This document shows, piece after piece, positions 53,050 to 63,471 of a stretch of DNA of 64,000 bases; within the stretch, counting starts at the first letter, position 1, and every line of letters starts with the position of its first letter. Location of the stretch: the NCBI RefSeq assembly GCF_001535545.1, contig NZ_CP014141.1, forward strand, positions 310,001-374,000, written 5' to 3'. The notes beneath the pieces are model-generated. The model saw only the letters and a list, made by a program, of their open reading frames with translations, ran no database searches and was not told the origin of the DNA. Origin of the DNA: Thermus parvatiensis. GTDB taxonomy: Bacteria > Deinococcota > Deinococci > Deinococcales > Thermaceae. Both the position numbers and the translations under genes were made by a program.

Positions 53050-53085
53050 CAAGCATCTGAGCTCTACGCCCGTTTAGGGCGTTGA

Positions 53086-54611
<1,526 letters not shown>

Positions 54612-54622
54612 AGCTAACGAAA

Positions 54623-54643
54623 GCCTGTTCCCGCGCTTTCAAG
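54623..54643 (+). other. 16S processing stem, trailer strand
   Basis: Exact reverse complement of 53029-53049. Confidence 0.85.
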
Positions 54644-54665
54644 CCGCCCCGCTCTGGCCGGCAGC

Positions 54666-54694
54666 GCACCCCCCGTTAGGGGGGTGCTTTTTTT
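54666..54694 (+). terminator. 16S rRNA terminator 1
   Basis: GCACCCCCC-GTTA-GGGGGGTGC followed by seven T: a strong intrinsic terminator. Confidence 0.92.
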
Positions 54695-54695
54695 C

Positions 54696-54729
54696 CCGCC
54701 GAGGCCTGGCCTCGGCGGGGCCTTTTTTT
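54696..54729 (+). terminator. 16S rRNA terminator 2
   Basis: CCGCCGAGGC-CTG-GCCTCGGCGG followed by CCTTTTTTT: a second intrinsic terminator in tandem. Confidence 0.85.
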
Positions 54730-54868
54730 AGAGGCCGCGCACGTTGAGGAAGGGCTCGGGGTGGGGGTGGCCGGAGGTGTTGTTCCAGCCCGCGGTGCTT
54801 TCGGCGTTTTGCAGGAGGGCTGGGTCCTCTTGGGCGTTCGGGGCGTCAACCCCTATAGTGAAGCCCAT
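54728..54868 (-). pseudogene. Probable 3' remnant of a gene, or a 46-residue unknown protein
   Basis: The frame reads [19 protein letters not shown] and ends [12 protein letters not shown]. From the eighth codon the third positions are almost all G or C, as in real Thermus genes, and the composition (Asn, Thr, Ser, Gly) suggests a structured C-terminus. The first codons overlap the pyrF promoter and start in antisense, so it looks like a gene end cut off there. No family recognised. Confidence 0.35.
54830..54859 (+). promoter_or_regulatory. Promoter of leaderless pyrF
   Basis: TTGGGC (54830-54835), 18-bp spacer, TATAGT (54854-54859), 7 nt before the ATG. Confidence 0.65.
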
Positions 54869-55640
54869 GGACTTCCTCGAGGCCCTTTCCCGGCCGCCCC
54901 TCGTTCTCGGCGTGGATCCGAGGCCGATGCTCCACGGCCCCGAGCCCTTGGCCCATATCCGCCGCTACACCTTCGTGCTCCTCGAGGCCCTGGCCCCACG
55001 CCTCGCGGCGGCGAAGTTCCAGCTGGCGTTTTTTGAGGCCCTGGGCCCCGAGGGGATGGCGCTTCTTTGGGAGCTTGCCAGCGCCTCCCGGGTCATGGGG
55101 CTTCCGGTGATCTTTGACGGGAAGCGGGGGGACATCGGCTCCACCGCCGAGGCCTACGCCCGGGCCTACCTGGAGGCTTTCCCGGGAAGCGCCCTCACCG
55201 TGAACCCGTACCTGGGCCTGGACGCCCTGAAGCCCTTCTTCCAGGCCGCTTCCCGCACAGGGGGCGGGGTCTTCGTCCTGGCGAAGACCTCTAACCCCGG
55301 CTCCGGCTTTATTCAAGACCTCCCCGTGGAGGGAAGGCCCCTCTACCTTTACCTGGCCGAGGCTCTTGAACGGGAGGGGGAGGGGTACCGGGAGGGTACC
55401 TGGAGCCGGGTGGGGATGGTGGTGGGGGCCACCTACCCGGAGGCCGTGGCCAGGGTGCGGGAAAGGGCGCCCCACGCCCCCCTCCTCCTCCCCGGCGTGG
55501 GGGCCCAAGGGGGTAAGCCCCTCAAAGGGGAGGGGCTTCTTCTTGCGGCGAGCCGGGCCCTCTACTACCCCGGGGGAAGGCCGGACCTAAAGGCTGCCCT
55601 GGAGGCGGCGGAGGCCCTCTTGAAGGCTCTGGTAGAGTAG
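54867..55640 (+). CDS. pyrF: Orotidine 5'-phosphate decarboxylase, type 2
   Basis: 257 residues. It makes UMP from [12 protein letters not shown] at the start, [14 protein letters not shown], the catalytic [22 protein letters not shown] (Asp-x-Lys-x-x-Asp), [15 protein letters not shown] and [10 protein letters not shown]. Size and signature fit the longer type 2 group. Next to pyrE. Confidence 0.95.
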   Translation: MDFLEALSRPPLVLGVDPRPMLHGPEPLAHIRRYTFVLLEALAPRLAAAKFQLAFFEALGPEGMALLWELASASRVMGLPVIFDGKRGDIGSTAEAYARAYLEAFPGSALTVNPYLGLDALKPFFQAASRTGGGVFVLAKTSNPGSGFIQDLPVEGRPLYLYLAEALEREGEGYREGTWSRVGMVVGATYPEAVARVRERAPHAPLLLPGVGAQGGKPLKGEGLLLAASRALYYPGGRPDLKAALEAAEALLKALVE

Positions 55641-55645
55641 GGGGG

Positions 55646-56197
55646 ATGGACGTCCTGGAGCTTTACCGGAGGACGGGGGCGCTTCTAGAGGGCCACTTCC
55701 TCCTGCGTTCGGGGATGCACTCCCCCCTCTTTTTGCAGTCGGCGGCCCTCCTCCAGCATCCCCTTTACGCCGAGGCCGTGGGGGAGGCTTTGGGCAAGCT
55801 CTTTGAGGACGAGAAGGTGGACTTCGTCATCGCCCCGGCCATCGGGGGCGTGGTCCTTTCCTTCGTGGTGGCGAAGGCCCTCGGGGCCCGGGCCCTCTTC
55901 GCCGAGAAGGACGGGAAGGGGGGGATGCTGATCCGCAAGGGGCTCACCGTGAACCCGGGCGACCGCTTTCTGGCGGTGGAGGACGTGGTGACCACGGGGG
56001 AGAGTGTCCGCAAGGCGATCCGGGCGGCGGAGGCCCGGGGCGGGGTGTTGGTGGGCGTGGGGGCCATCGTGGACCGGAGCGGGGGCCGGGCCTCCTTCGG
56101 CGTGCCCTTCCGGGCCCTCCTTGCCTTGGAGGTTCCCCAGTACGCTCCGGAGGCCTGCCCCCTTTGCCGGGAGGAAGTTCCCCTGGAGGAGGTCTAG
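55646..56197 (+). CDS. pyrE: Orotate phosphoribosyltransferase
   Basis: 183 residues. It joins orotate and PRPP. GHFLLRSGMHSPLFLQSAALLQHP, the loop FAEKDGKGGM, and the PRPP motif FLAVEDVVTTGESVRKAI. TAGAGT lies 7 nt before the ATG, so it may also be transcribed alone. Last step pairs with PyrF. Confidence 0.95.
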   Translation: MDVLELYRRTGALLEGHFLLRSGMHSPLFLQSAALLQHPLYAEAVGEALGKLFEDEKVDFVIAPAIGGVVLSFVVAKALGARALFAEKDGKGGMLIRKGLTVNPGDRFLAVEDVVTTGESVRKAIRAAEARGGVLVGVGAIVDRSGGRASFGVPFRALLALEVPQYAPEACPLCREEVPLEEV

Positions 56198-56198
56198 G

Positions 56199-57201
56199 GT
56201 GCGCTTCCTCGCTGCTCTTCTTCTTGGCCTTTTCTCCCTGGCCCTCGCGGCTCCGGAGGAGGCCGCAAGGGAGGCCGTGGCCCGTTGGCTTAAGGGAGAG
56301 CTCTCCCCGAGCCTCGAGGAGGTCCTTAGGGCCCCCCCGGAGGAGGCCCCGAGGATCTTTGAGCGCTTTGCCCTCTTCCCCCCGCCCCCGAGGGGCTCAC
56401 CGTCAACCTGGAAAGCCCCGAGGTGGAGGGGAACCGGGTCTCCTTCCCGGCCGCCCTCGGGGAGGAGGTGGGGGAGGTGGTGGTGGTCCTGGAAGGGGGG
56501 GAGGCCAGGCGGGTCTACTTCCGCCCCGAGGGGCTCGGGGTGCCCGCCTACCTCCTCACGCCCCTCGCGGGCTTTGGGTTTTTCCTCCTCTCCCTCTTTT
56601 GGGTCTTCCTCCTCCTCAGGCCCTCCCCCTTCCGGGCCTGGCTTCTTGAGGCCTTTGCCCTGGTTCGGTCCCAGAGGGGCCTTTACCTCTTCACCAACCT
56701 CTTCCTCTACGGCCTCTTCGCCCTGGGGAGCCTTCTCGCCTACGCCATGCCCGGGCTCGCCCGGGCGGTGCAGGTCCTCTTCGGGGGCGCCTTGGAGGCC
56801 ATCGGCCTCCAGGAGGCGGTGGGGAAGGGCGTTTTGGTCCTCGCTGGGGTCATCTTTCACTGGAATTTCAGCCAGGGGCTTTTCCTCACAGGGCTCCTTC
56901 CCGCCTTGCTCTTGGGGGTTCCTGTGCTCCTCCTCAATGCCCTCCGCTACTTCGCCTTCGGCTTCGCCCTCTCCCCGGCCCTTCTGGGAAGCGCCTTCCT
57001 CTTCCACCTGCCCACCCTTCTTTTGGAGCTTCAGGCCTACATCCTCGTCACCTTCGGCGGGCTCGTCCTCCTCGCCCGGGTGGCCGGGGGCAAGGGTACC
57101 GGGAGGGGCTTAAGGGACTTCTCCTGGCCTTTTACTTGGGGGCCCTCTTCCTCCTCGCCGCCGCCTGGTACGAGGCCTGGGAGGTGGTCTTCCTCCTATG
57201 A
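56199..57201 (+). CDS. Unknown exported/membrane protein (two frame breaks)
   Basis: Restored length 334 residues; GTG start just after pyrE. Signal peptide VRFLAALLLGLFSLALAAP, an extracytoplasmic N-domain (~120 residues), then about six membrane helices (GFGFFLLSLFWVFLLL, GLYLFTNLFLYGLFALGSLLAY, ALLLGVPVLLLNALRYFAFGF and others). Breaks: the C5 run at 56385-56389 must be 6, and GGG at 57094-57096 must be 4 (GGKGYREGLKGLLLAFYLGALFLL). I do not recognise a family. The stop overlaps gpsA (ATGA). Confidence 0.65.
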
Positions 57202-58166
57202 GGGTGGCGGTCCTGGGGGCGGGGGCCTGGGGGACGGCCTTGGCCGTCCTCCTCGCCAGCAAAGGGGTGCCCACCCGGCTTTGGGCCCGGCGGAAGGCGC
57301 AGGCGGAGGCCTTGAAAGCCATGCGGGAGAACCGGGACTACCTCCCGGGGGTGGCCCTTCCCGCCTACCTCTACCCCACCCATGACCCCGAGGAGGCCCT
57401 GGAGGGGGCGGAGCTTGCGGTGGTGGCGGTACCCTCCAAGGCCCTCCGGGAGACCTTGGCTGGCCTTCCTTTGGCCCCCTGGTACGTTTCCGCCACCAAG
57501 GGCCTCTTTTACGGGGAGGAGGGGGTCCGGACGCCCGCGGAGGTGGTGGAGGCCCTGACCCAAAGGCCCGTGGTGGCCCTTTCCGGGCCCAACCACGCCG
57601 AAGAGGTGGCCCGCTTCCTCCCCACGGCGAGCGTGGCTGCCGGGCCGGAGGACCTCGCCCGGCGGGTCCAGGCCCTCTTTTCCGGGCCTACCTTCCGGGT
57701 CTACACCAGCCGGGACCGGCGGGGGGTGGAGCTCGGGGGGGCGGTGAAGAACGTCTTGGCCCTGGCGGCGGGCATGGTGGACGGCCTTAGGCTGGGGGAC
57801 AACGCCAAAGCTGCCCTCCTCACCCGGGGCCTTAGGGAGATGGTCCGCTTCGGCACCGCGCTTGGAGGAGAGGAGGCCACCTTCTATGGGCTTGCGGGCC
57901 TCGGGGACCTCCTGGCCACGGCCTACAGCCTCCACTCCCGCAACCGCATGGCGGGGGAGAGCCTGGTGCGGGGGGTGGACCGGGAGGCCCTCGAGGCCCG
58001 GGGGGTGGTGGAGGGGCTTTACGCGGTGAAGGCCATGGTGGCCTGGGGAAAAGCGCAGGGGGTGGAGCTCCCCGTGGCCGAGGCGGTCCACCGAGTGGCC
58101 CACGAGGGCCTGGACCCCCTGGCGGCCCTAAAGGCCCTCATGGCCCGGGAGCCCAAGGAGGAGTGA
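57198..58166 (+). CDS. gpsA: NAD(P)-dependent glycerol-3-phosphate dehydrogenase
   Basis: 322 residues. It makes sn-glycerol-3-phosphate for phospholipids. VAVLGAGAWGTALAVLLASKG (dinucleotide fold), VALSGPNHAEEVA, GVELGGAVKNVLALAAGMVDGLRLGDNAKAALLTRGLREM (catalytic Lys), and GLAGLGDLLATAYSLHSRNR. Confidence 0.96.
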   Translation: MRVAVLGAGAWGTALAVLLASKGVPTRLWARRKAQAEALKAMRENRDYLPGVALPAYLYPTHDPEEALEGAELAVVAVPSKALRETLAGLPLAPWYVSATKGLFYGEEGVRTPAEVVEALTQRPVVALSGPNHAEEVARFLPTASVAAGPEDLARRVQALFSGPTFRVYTSRDRRGVELGGAVKNVLALAAGMVDGLRLGDNAKAALLTRGLREMVRFGTALGGEEATFYGLAGLGDLLATAYSLHSRNRMAGESLVRGVDREALEARGVVEGLYAVKAMVAWGKAQGVELPVAEAVHRVAHEGLDPLAALKALMAREPKEE

Positions 58167-58169
58167 GGC

Positions 58170-58245
58170 CACCCCATGCCGGCTTGCGCCGGCATGGGGG
58201 CCCCGGCAAAGGGTTTTCAAGGGGCTTCCTCGGACCAGCCGGGCG
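58170..58245 (+). repeat. Dispersed hairpin repeat, copy D (3' of gpsA)
   Basis: Perfect 12-bp stem CCCCATGCCGGC-TTGC-GCCGGCATGGGG (58172-58199), followed by GGCCCCGGCAAAGGG and, a little later, GGCTTCCTCGG. The stem, flank and CTTCCTCGG tail all match copy A read on the minus strand, with two compensating stem changes (T/C and A/G). Confidence 0.7.
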
Positions 58246-58279
58246 AAGGAAGCGAAAGGGGAGGGGGTCCGGAGGTAGC

Positions 58280-58816
58280 ATGGAGAAAATGCTCGCCCGA
58301 AAGCCCCTTTCCCTGGAGCGCTACCTGGAGGAGGAGGCGGAAAGCCCCGTGAAGCGGGAGTTCTACCGGGGCTTTCCCTACGCCATGGCCGGGGCCAGTG
58401 CCCTCCACAACCGCGTGGCCCTGAACATCGCCGCCCGCTTCCTGGAGGCGGCCAGGCCCCGGGGGTGCCGGGTCTACATGAGCGACATGAAGCTCCGCAT
58501 CCGGGACGAGGCGGTCTACTACCCGGACGTGATGGTGGTCTGTGGGGAAGGCCCGCCCCACCCGTACTACGAGGAAGCCCCCTGTGCCGTGGTGGAGGTC
58601 CTCTCCCCCGCCACCGAGGCCTTGGACCGCAGGGAGAAACGGGCCATGTACCTGAGTCTGGATAGCCTCCAGGTCTACCTCCTGGTGGACCCGGAGAGGC
58701 GCCGCTTTACCGCCTACCGCCTCACCCCGGAGGGGGTTGTGGAGGAGGAGGGCGAGGAGGTGTACGTGCCCTGCCTGGACCTCCGCCTCTCCCTCGAGGA
58801 CGCCTTCCGGCTTTAA
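58280..58816 (+). CDS. Uma2 family (DUF820) putative endonuclease
   Basis: 178 residues from ATG 58280. LSLERYLEEEAESPVKREFYRGFPYAMAGASALHNRVALNIA, YYPDVMVVCG (Asp), APCAVVEVLSPATEALDRREKRAMYLSLDSLQVYLLVD (Glu...Lys). Same family as the gene at 24940-25458 but clearly divergent. Function unknown. Confidence 0.85.
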   Translation: MEKMLARKPLSLERYLEEEAESPVKREFYRGFPYAMAGASALHNRVALNIAARFLEAARPRGCRVYMSDMKLRIRDEAVYYPDVMVVCGEGPPHPYYEEAPCAVVEVLSPATEALDRREKRAMYLSLDSLQVYLLVDPERRRFTAYRLTPEGVVEEEGEEVYVPCLDLRLSLEDAFRL

Positions 58817-59523
58817 AAGAACTCGGCGAGGAAGCCCAAAAGCGCGGTGCGGAAGGCCTTGGGGTTTTCCAGGTTGGCGAGGTGGCCCGTCTCCGGGAGG
58901 ATGAGCATGCGGGCGTCGGGGAGGGCCTTCCACATGCGCCTGGCCTCCTCCGGGGGGGTGAGGGTGTCCTCCTCCCCCACGAGGACCAGGGCGGGCACCT
59001 GCATCCGGGAAAGGAGGGGGGTGGAGTCGGGCCTTTCCGCGAGGGCCACGAGGGTTTCCGCCACGGCCTCGGGGCTCGCCTCTAGAATGATCGCCCTGGC
59101 CTTCTCCACCACCTCGGGTTTGGTGGCCTGGGTCGTCCGGCCCAGGTGGCTTGGGAGGAGGGCTTCGGGCAGAAAGCCCACCCCATCCTTCAGGACCCGC
59201 TCTCTTAGGGCGTAGCGGTTCCGCTTGGTCTCCTCGCTGTCGGGCCCCGCGCGGGTGCTGGAGAGGACCGTGCCCAGGAAGCGCTCCGGGGCTTTCCGGA
59301 AGAGCTCAAAGACGAGGTACCCTCCCATGGAGAGCCCCACGAAGACCGCCTGCTCCAGCCCCGCCTCGTCCATCTCCCCTAGCACCTTCTCGGCGGCCTT
59401 CCCCAGGGAAAGGCCCAGGTAGTGGGGGGCGAGGACGGGGAGACGGGTCTTGAGGAGGGCCACCTCGCCCTCCCACATCCTGGGGCTGTAGGGGAAGGCG
59501 TGCAGAAAGACCACACCCCTCAT
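58813..59523 (-). CDS. Alpha/beta hydrolase
   Basis: 236 residues. Oxyanion HAFPYSPRMWEGE, nucleophile GLSMGG, acid VGEEDTLTPPEEA, and base ETGHLANLENPKAF. It belongs to the BioH/3-oxoadipate-lactonase-like group; substrate unknown. ATGA overlap with the small gene after sufU puts it in the suf operon end. Confidence 0.85.
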   Translation of the reverse strand: MRGVVFLHAFPYSPRMWEGEVALLKTRLPVLAPHYLGLSLGKAAEKVLGEMDEAGLEQAVFVGLSMGGYLVFELFRKAPERFLGTVLSSTRAGPDSEETKRNRYALRERVLKDGVGFLPEALLPSHLGRTTQATKPEVVEKARAIILEASPEAVAETLVALAERPDSTPLLSRMQVPALVLVGEEDTLTPPEEARRMWKALPDARMLILPETGHLANLENPKAFRTALLGFLAEFF

Positions 59524-59726
59524 GCTTCCTCCACCACGGGTTCGCCTTTGAGGCCCAAGGCCTCGAGGCGGGCGATGAGGGCGGGGTCCTCCACGATGAC
59601 CACGTTCTCCCGCCCCAGGGTCTTGGCCCGGATCCTGCCCTCCTTGGCCGCTTCTTTCCAGGCCTCCATGAGGTCGGGGTGCTGCACCAGGAGGGGCGTC
59701 ACCTTGTGGGCCGGGTAGCGCTTCAC
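59520..59726 (-). CDS. 68-residue protein after sufU, unknown
   Basis: VKRYPAHKVTPLLVQHPDLMEAWKEAAKEGRIRAKTLGRENVVIVEDPALIARLEALGLKGEPVVEEA-type small protein (quoted in part by landmarks KRYPAHKV and EDPALIARL). The GTG start overlaps the sufU stop (GTGA). No cysteine, so not a scaffold. Coupled translation suggests a link to FeS assembly or the hydrolase. Confidence 0.55.
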   Translation of the reverse strand: MKRYPAHKVTPLLVQHPDLMEAWKEAAKEGRIRAKTLGRENVVIVEDPALIARLEALGLKGEPVVEEA

Positions 59727-60139
59727 CTTAGGGCCTCCTCCAGGGCGTGCCAGGCCAGGGTGGCGCACTTGACCCGCGCCGGGAGCTTGGCCACCCCTTG
59801 GAGGGCGAGGAGGTCGCCCAGGGCGGGGTCCGGAGGAGCGCCTTCCACCACCATGGCCTGGAACCTGCGGGAAAGCTCCAGGGCCTCCGCCACCTTTTTG
59901 CCCTTCACCGCCTCGGTCATGAGGGAGGCGCTCGCCGTGCTGATGGCGCACCCTTGGCCTTGGAAGCGGATGTCGGCGATGGTGTCCCCTTCTAGGAGCA
60001 CCATCACCTCCACCTGGTCCCCGCAGGAGGGGTTCATCCCCCCGGCCTGCTTGGTGGCCTGGGGCAGGACCCCGAAGTTCCTGGGGCTCTGGTAGTGGTC
60101 CAGGAGGATCTCCCGGTAAAGCTCGTCAAGGACGCTCAT
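59723..60139 (-). CDS. sufU: SufU-type iron-sulfur assembly protein
   Basis: 138 residues. Zinc/FeS cysteines: GGMNPSCGDQVEV, RFQGQGCAISTASASLM, and VKCATLAWHAL. MSVLDELYREILLDHYQSPRNFG is the family start. SufU takes sulfur from SufS. TATAAT lies exactly 6 nt before the ATG, so the gene has its own leaderless promoter. Confidence 0.93.
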   Translation of the reverse strand: MSVLDELYREILLDHYQSPRNFGVLPQATKQAGGMNPSCGDQVEVMVLLEGDTIADIRFQGQGCAISTASASLMTEAVKGKKVAEALELSRRFQAMVVEGAPPDPALGDLLALQGVAKLPARVKCATLAWHALEEALR

Positions 60140-60145
60140 TGGTCC

Positions 60146-60151
60146 ATTATA
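60146..60151 (-). promoter_or_regulatory. -10 element of leaderless sufU
   Basis: A perfect TATAAT on the minus strand, ending 6 nt before the sufU ATG and inside the sufS 3' end. Confidence 0.55.
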
Positions 60152-61361
60152 GCCAGGCCCGGTACTTGGCCTCTATCCTTAGAAGGGCTTCCACGAAGCG
60201 GTCCACCTCTTCCTTCGTGTTGTAGAGGTAGAAGCTCGCCCGGGCCGTGGCCGCAAGGCCGAGCTTCCGGTGGAGGGGCTGGGCGCAGTGGTGGCCCGCC
60301 CTCACGGCGATCCCCTCCTGGTCCAGGAAGGTGGCGAGGTCGTGGGCGTGGAGGCGGCCTAGGGTGAAGGGGATGACCCCGCCCCGGTCATCGCCCCTAG
60401 GCCCGTAGACCCGGAGGTGCGGCACCTCCTCCAGGCGCTTTAGGGCGTACTCCAGGAGGGCCCGGTCGTGGGCGAAGACCTTTTCCATCCCCACCTCCAT
60501 GAGGTAGCAGGCCGCCTCTCCCAGGGCGATGGCCTCGGCGATGGGGGGGGTGCCCGCCTCGAAGCGCTGGGGCGGGGGGGCGTAGGTGGAGCGGTCCACG
60601 TGGACCTCACGGATCATCTCCCCGCCCCCCAAAAAGGGCATCATCCCTTCCAGAACCTCGTACCTTCCCCAAAGCACCCCGGCCCCTGTGGGCCCCAACA
60701 TCTTGTGGCCAGAGAGGGCAAAGAAGTCGGCCCCCAGGGCCTTCACGTCCACGGGCAGGTGGGGGGCGGACTGGGCCCCGTCCACCACCACCAAGGCCCC
60801 CGCCTCCTTGGCTTTTCGGGCGATCTCCGCCACCGGGTTGATGGTCCCGAGGACGTTGGACATGTGCACCAGGGAGACCACCTTGGTCCTCTCGGTGAGG
60901 AGGCGGTCCAGGGCGGAGAGGTCCAGCCTGCCCTCCTCCGTGAGGGGGATGGCCTTCACCTTCGCCCCCTTGAGGCCCGCCACCAGGTGCCAGGGGACGA
61001 GGCCCGCATGGTGCTCCATCTCGGTGACCAGGACCTCGTCCCCTTCCTTAAGGTTTCTCAAGCCCCAGGCGTAGGCCACCAGGTTCATGGCCTCGGTAGT
61101 GTTGCGCACAAAGACGATCTCCTGGGGGTTTGCGTTCAGGAAGCGGGCAAGCCTTTTGCGGGCCTCCTCGTAGGCCTCGGTGGCCTCGGCGGAAAGCCGG
61201 TAGGCCCCCCGGTGGACGTTGGCGTTCAGGGTCTCGTAGAAGCGCTTCAGGGACTCAATGACGCGCCTTGGCTTTTGGCTCGTGGCGGCGGAGTCCAGAT
61301 AGACGAGGTCGGGCCGCCCGGCGATCAGGGGGAAGTCCACCCTTAGGGTGCTTAGGTCCAT
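60147..61361 (-). CDS. sufS: Cysteine desulfurase SufS
   Basis: 404 residues. PLP-dependent removal of sulfur from cysteine. YLDSAATSQKPRRVIESL, VTEMEHHAGLVPW, VVDGAQSAPHLPVDV, PLP-lysine ALSGHKMLGPTGAGVLWG, and catalytic Cys in RAGHHCAQPLHRKL. TAGACT lies 6 nt before the ATG. Intact although it contains runs of G7 and G8, useful as a control for the frame breaks elsewhere. Confidence 0.95.
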   Translation of the reverse strand: MDLSTLRVDFPLIAGRPDLVYLDSAATSQKPRRVIESLKRFYETLNANVHRGAYRLSAEATEAYEEARKRLARFLNANPQEIVFVRNTTEAMNLVAYAWGLRNLKEGDEVLVTEMEHHAGLVPWHLVAGLKGAKVKAIPLTEEGRLDLSALDRLLTERTKVVSLVHMSNVLGTINPVAEIARKAKEAGALVVVDGAQSAPHLPVDVKALGADFFALSGHKMLGPTGAGVLWGRYEVLEGMMPFLGGGEMIREVHVDRSTYAPPPQRFEAGTPPIAEAIALGEAACYLMEVGMEKVFAHDRALLEYALKRLEEVPHLRVYGPRGDDRGGVIPFTLGRLHAHDLATFLDQEGIAVRAGHHCAQPLHRKLGLAATARASFYLYNTKEEVDRFVEALLRIEAKYRAWL

Positions 61362-61370
61362 GCCCTCAGT

Positions 61371-63440
61371 CTAGTCCAGGCGCACCCGCCTGAGGAGCAT
61401 GGCGTTTAGGGCCACGATCACCGTGGAGAGGCTCATGAAAAGCGCCCCCACCGCCGGGGAGAGGACGATGCCCCAAGGGTAGGCCACCCCGGCGGCCAAG
61501 GGCAGGGCGATGGCGTTGTAGCCCGTGGCCCAGAAGAGGTTCTGCACCATCTTGGCGTAGGTGGCCCGGGCGAGGAGGAGGGCGCGGACCACGTCCAGGG
61601 GGTCGCTTTCCACCAGAACGAGGTCCGCCGACTCGATGGCCACGTTGGTCCCCGCCCCGATGGCGATGCCCAGGTCGGCCTCGAGGAGAGCGGGGGCGTC
61701 GTTAATGCCGTCGCCGACGAAGGCGGTGGGGCCTTGGGTCTTGAGCTCGCGTACGATCCGGGCTTTGTCCTGGGGTAGGACCCGGGCGTGGTACCGCTGA
61801 ATTCCCAGCTCCTGGGCCACGGTTTTGGCCACGGCCTCGGCGTCCCCCGTGATCATCACGGGGGTGAGGCCCATGGCCTTCAGCCGTTGGACGGCTTCCT
61901 TGGCGGAGGGACGGATGCGGTCGGCCAAAGCGAAGTAGGCCAAAACCCGCTCCTCGTCCATGAGGGCAACGACGCTTTCCCCCCGGCCTTCGGCCTCCCG
62001 GAGGCCTCGCTTTAGGGCCTCGGACACCCTTAGCCCAAGCTCCTCCGCCCACTCGGGCCGGCCCACCCGGTAGCGTTTACCCTCGAGGGTGCCCTCCACG
62101 CCTTTGCCGGGGACTGCTTGGAAGTCCCGGACCTCAGGGCGGGGAAGCCCCCTGCCTTCCGCCGCTTCCACGATGGCCTGGGCCAAGGGGTGTTCCGAGA
62201 AAGCCTCGAGGGCCGCAGCTAGGGAAAGCACCTCTTCCTCGGAAAACTCCTCAGCGTATATTGCCCGAACGGCGAAGCGCCCCTCGGTGAGGGTCCCGGT
62301 CTTGTCGAAGGCCACGAAGCGGATCTCCCGGGCGCGTTCAAAGGCTTCCCGGTTCCGGACCAGGATGCCGTGCCGGGCAGCCAGGGCCGTGGCGTTCACC
62401 ATGACCAGGGGGATGGCGAGGCCTAGGGCGTGGGGGCAGGCGATGACCACCACGGTTACTGCCAGGGAGAGGGCGAAGTTGAAGTCCTGTCCCAGGGCGA
62501 GCCAGACGAGGAAGGTGAGGGTGCCGAGGGTAAGGGCGATGTAGAAGAGCCACCCCGCAACCCGGTCTGCCAGGGCCTGGAAGCGGCTCCGGGAGGCTTG
62601 GGCTTCCTGTACCAGTCGCAGGATCTGGCTTAGGGTGGTGGCCTCCCCGGTGCGGGTGACCCGGACCTTGAGGGCGCCCTCCCCGTTCACCGCCCCGGCT
62701 ATCACCTCGTCTCCCGGTTCTTTGGGCACGGGCCGGGACTCCCCGGTGAGGAAGGCCTCGTTCATCGTGGAAGCGCCCTCCACCACCACCCCGTCCGCCG
62801 GCACCTGCTCCCCGGGGCGGATAAGGATCAGGTCCCCCTCTTTGAGGGCGGAGACGGGTACGTCTTCTATGCGGTCGCCCACGATCCGGTGGGCGGTGGT
62901 GGGCATGAGCTTGGAGAGTTCCTCCAGGGCCCGGCTTGCTGCCTGCACCGAGGCCATCTCCAGCCAGTGCCCGAGGAGCATCACGTCAATGAGCGTGGCC
63001 AGCTCCCAGTAAAAGGGCATTCCCGGAAGGCCCAAGGAGACGGCCAGGCTGTAGCCGTAGGCCGCGGTGATCCCCAGGGCGATGAGGGTCATCATCCCGG
63101 GGGTGCGCGCCCGAAGCTCGCGAAGCGCCCCCTTTAGGAAGACCAGGCCGCCGTAGAAGTAGAGGATCGTCCCCAAGACGGGGTTCACCCAGGCGCTTCC
63201 CGGGAACTGGGCTGCCCGGTAGCCGAACCAATCTTGGAGCTGTTCGGAGAAGTAGAGGATGGGGAGGGTGAGGAGGAGGCTTACGAAAAAGCGGTCCCGA
63301 AACATCTCCGGGGTGTGCCCGGCGTGCTTGTCGTGGCCCGTGTGGGAAGCGTGTTCCCCGGAGGGGTGGGCGTGCTTGGGTTCGGAAGGAGAGGGGTGGT
63401 GATGGTGCTCGTGCGCGTGGTGGGTGCGATTGTCCTTCAT
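61371..63440 (-). CDS. copB: CopB-type copper-translocating P-type ATPase
   Basis: 689 residues. The N-terminus is His-rich (HHAHEHHHHPSPSEPKHAHPSGEHASHTGHDKHAGH). The membrane metal motif is CPH (VVIACPHALGLAIPLVMVNATA), the mark of P1B-3 ATPases that export Cu2+ or Cu+/Ag+. Phosphatase TGES, phosphorylation site FDKTGTLTEG, HP motif FSEHPLAQAIV, and hinge GDGINDAPALLEADLGIAIG. A strong AAGGAGGTG precedes the ATG. Downstream of a multicopper oxidase gene on the same strand, so a copper-resistance operon. Confidence 0.94.
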   Translation of the reverse strand: MKDNRTHHAHEHHHHPSPSEPKHAHPSGEHASHTGHDKHAGHTPEMFRDRFFVSLLLTLPILYFSEQLQDWFGYRAAQFPGSAWVNPVLGTILYFYGGLVFLKGALRELRARTPGMMTLIALGITAAYGYSLAVSLGLPGMPFYWELATLIDVMLLGHWLEMASVQAASRALEELSKLMPTTAHRIVGDRIEDVPVSALKEGDLILIRPGEQVPADGVVVEGASTMNEAFLTGESRPVPKEPGDEVIAGAVNGEGALKVRVTRTGEATTLSQILRLVQEAQASRSRFQALADRVAGWLFYIALTLGTLTFLVWLALGQDFNFALSLAVTVVVIACPHALGLAIPLVMVNATALAARHGILVRNREAFERAREIRFVAFDKTGTLTEGRFAVRAIYAEEFSEEEVLSLAAALEAFSEHPLAQAIVEAAEGRGLPRPEVRDFQAVPGKGVEGTLEGKRYRVGRPEWAEELGLRVSEALKRGLREAEGRGESVVALMDEERVLAYFALADRIRPSAKEAVQRLKAMGLTPVMITGDAEAVAKTVAQELGIQRYHARVLPQDKARIVRELKTQGPTAFVGDGINDAPALLEADLGIAIGAGTNVAIESADLVLVESDPLDVVRALLLARATYAKMVQNLFWATGYNAIALPLAAGVAYPWGIVLSPAVGALFMSLSTVIVALNAMLLRRVRLD

Positions 63441-63471
63441 CTGGGCACCTCCTTCTTAAGGAGATTTTACA

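Noticed and set aside
54866..55508. A minus-strand frame covering pyrF
   Set aside because: Shadow of pyrF; only the separate frame at 54728-54868 has gene-like codon use.
55685..57007. A 440-codon minus-strand frame over pyrE and the next gene
   Set aside because: Glu/Gly/Pro/Lys-rich shadow of two real plus-strand genes with clear signatures.
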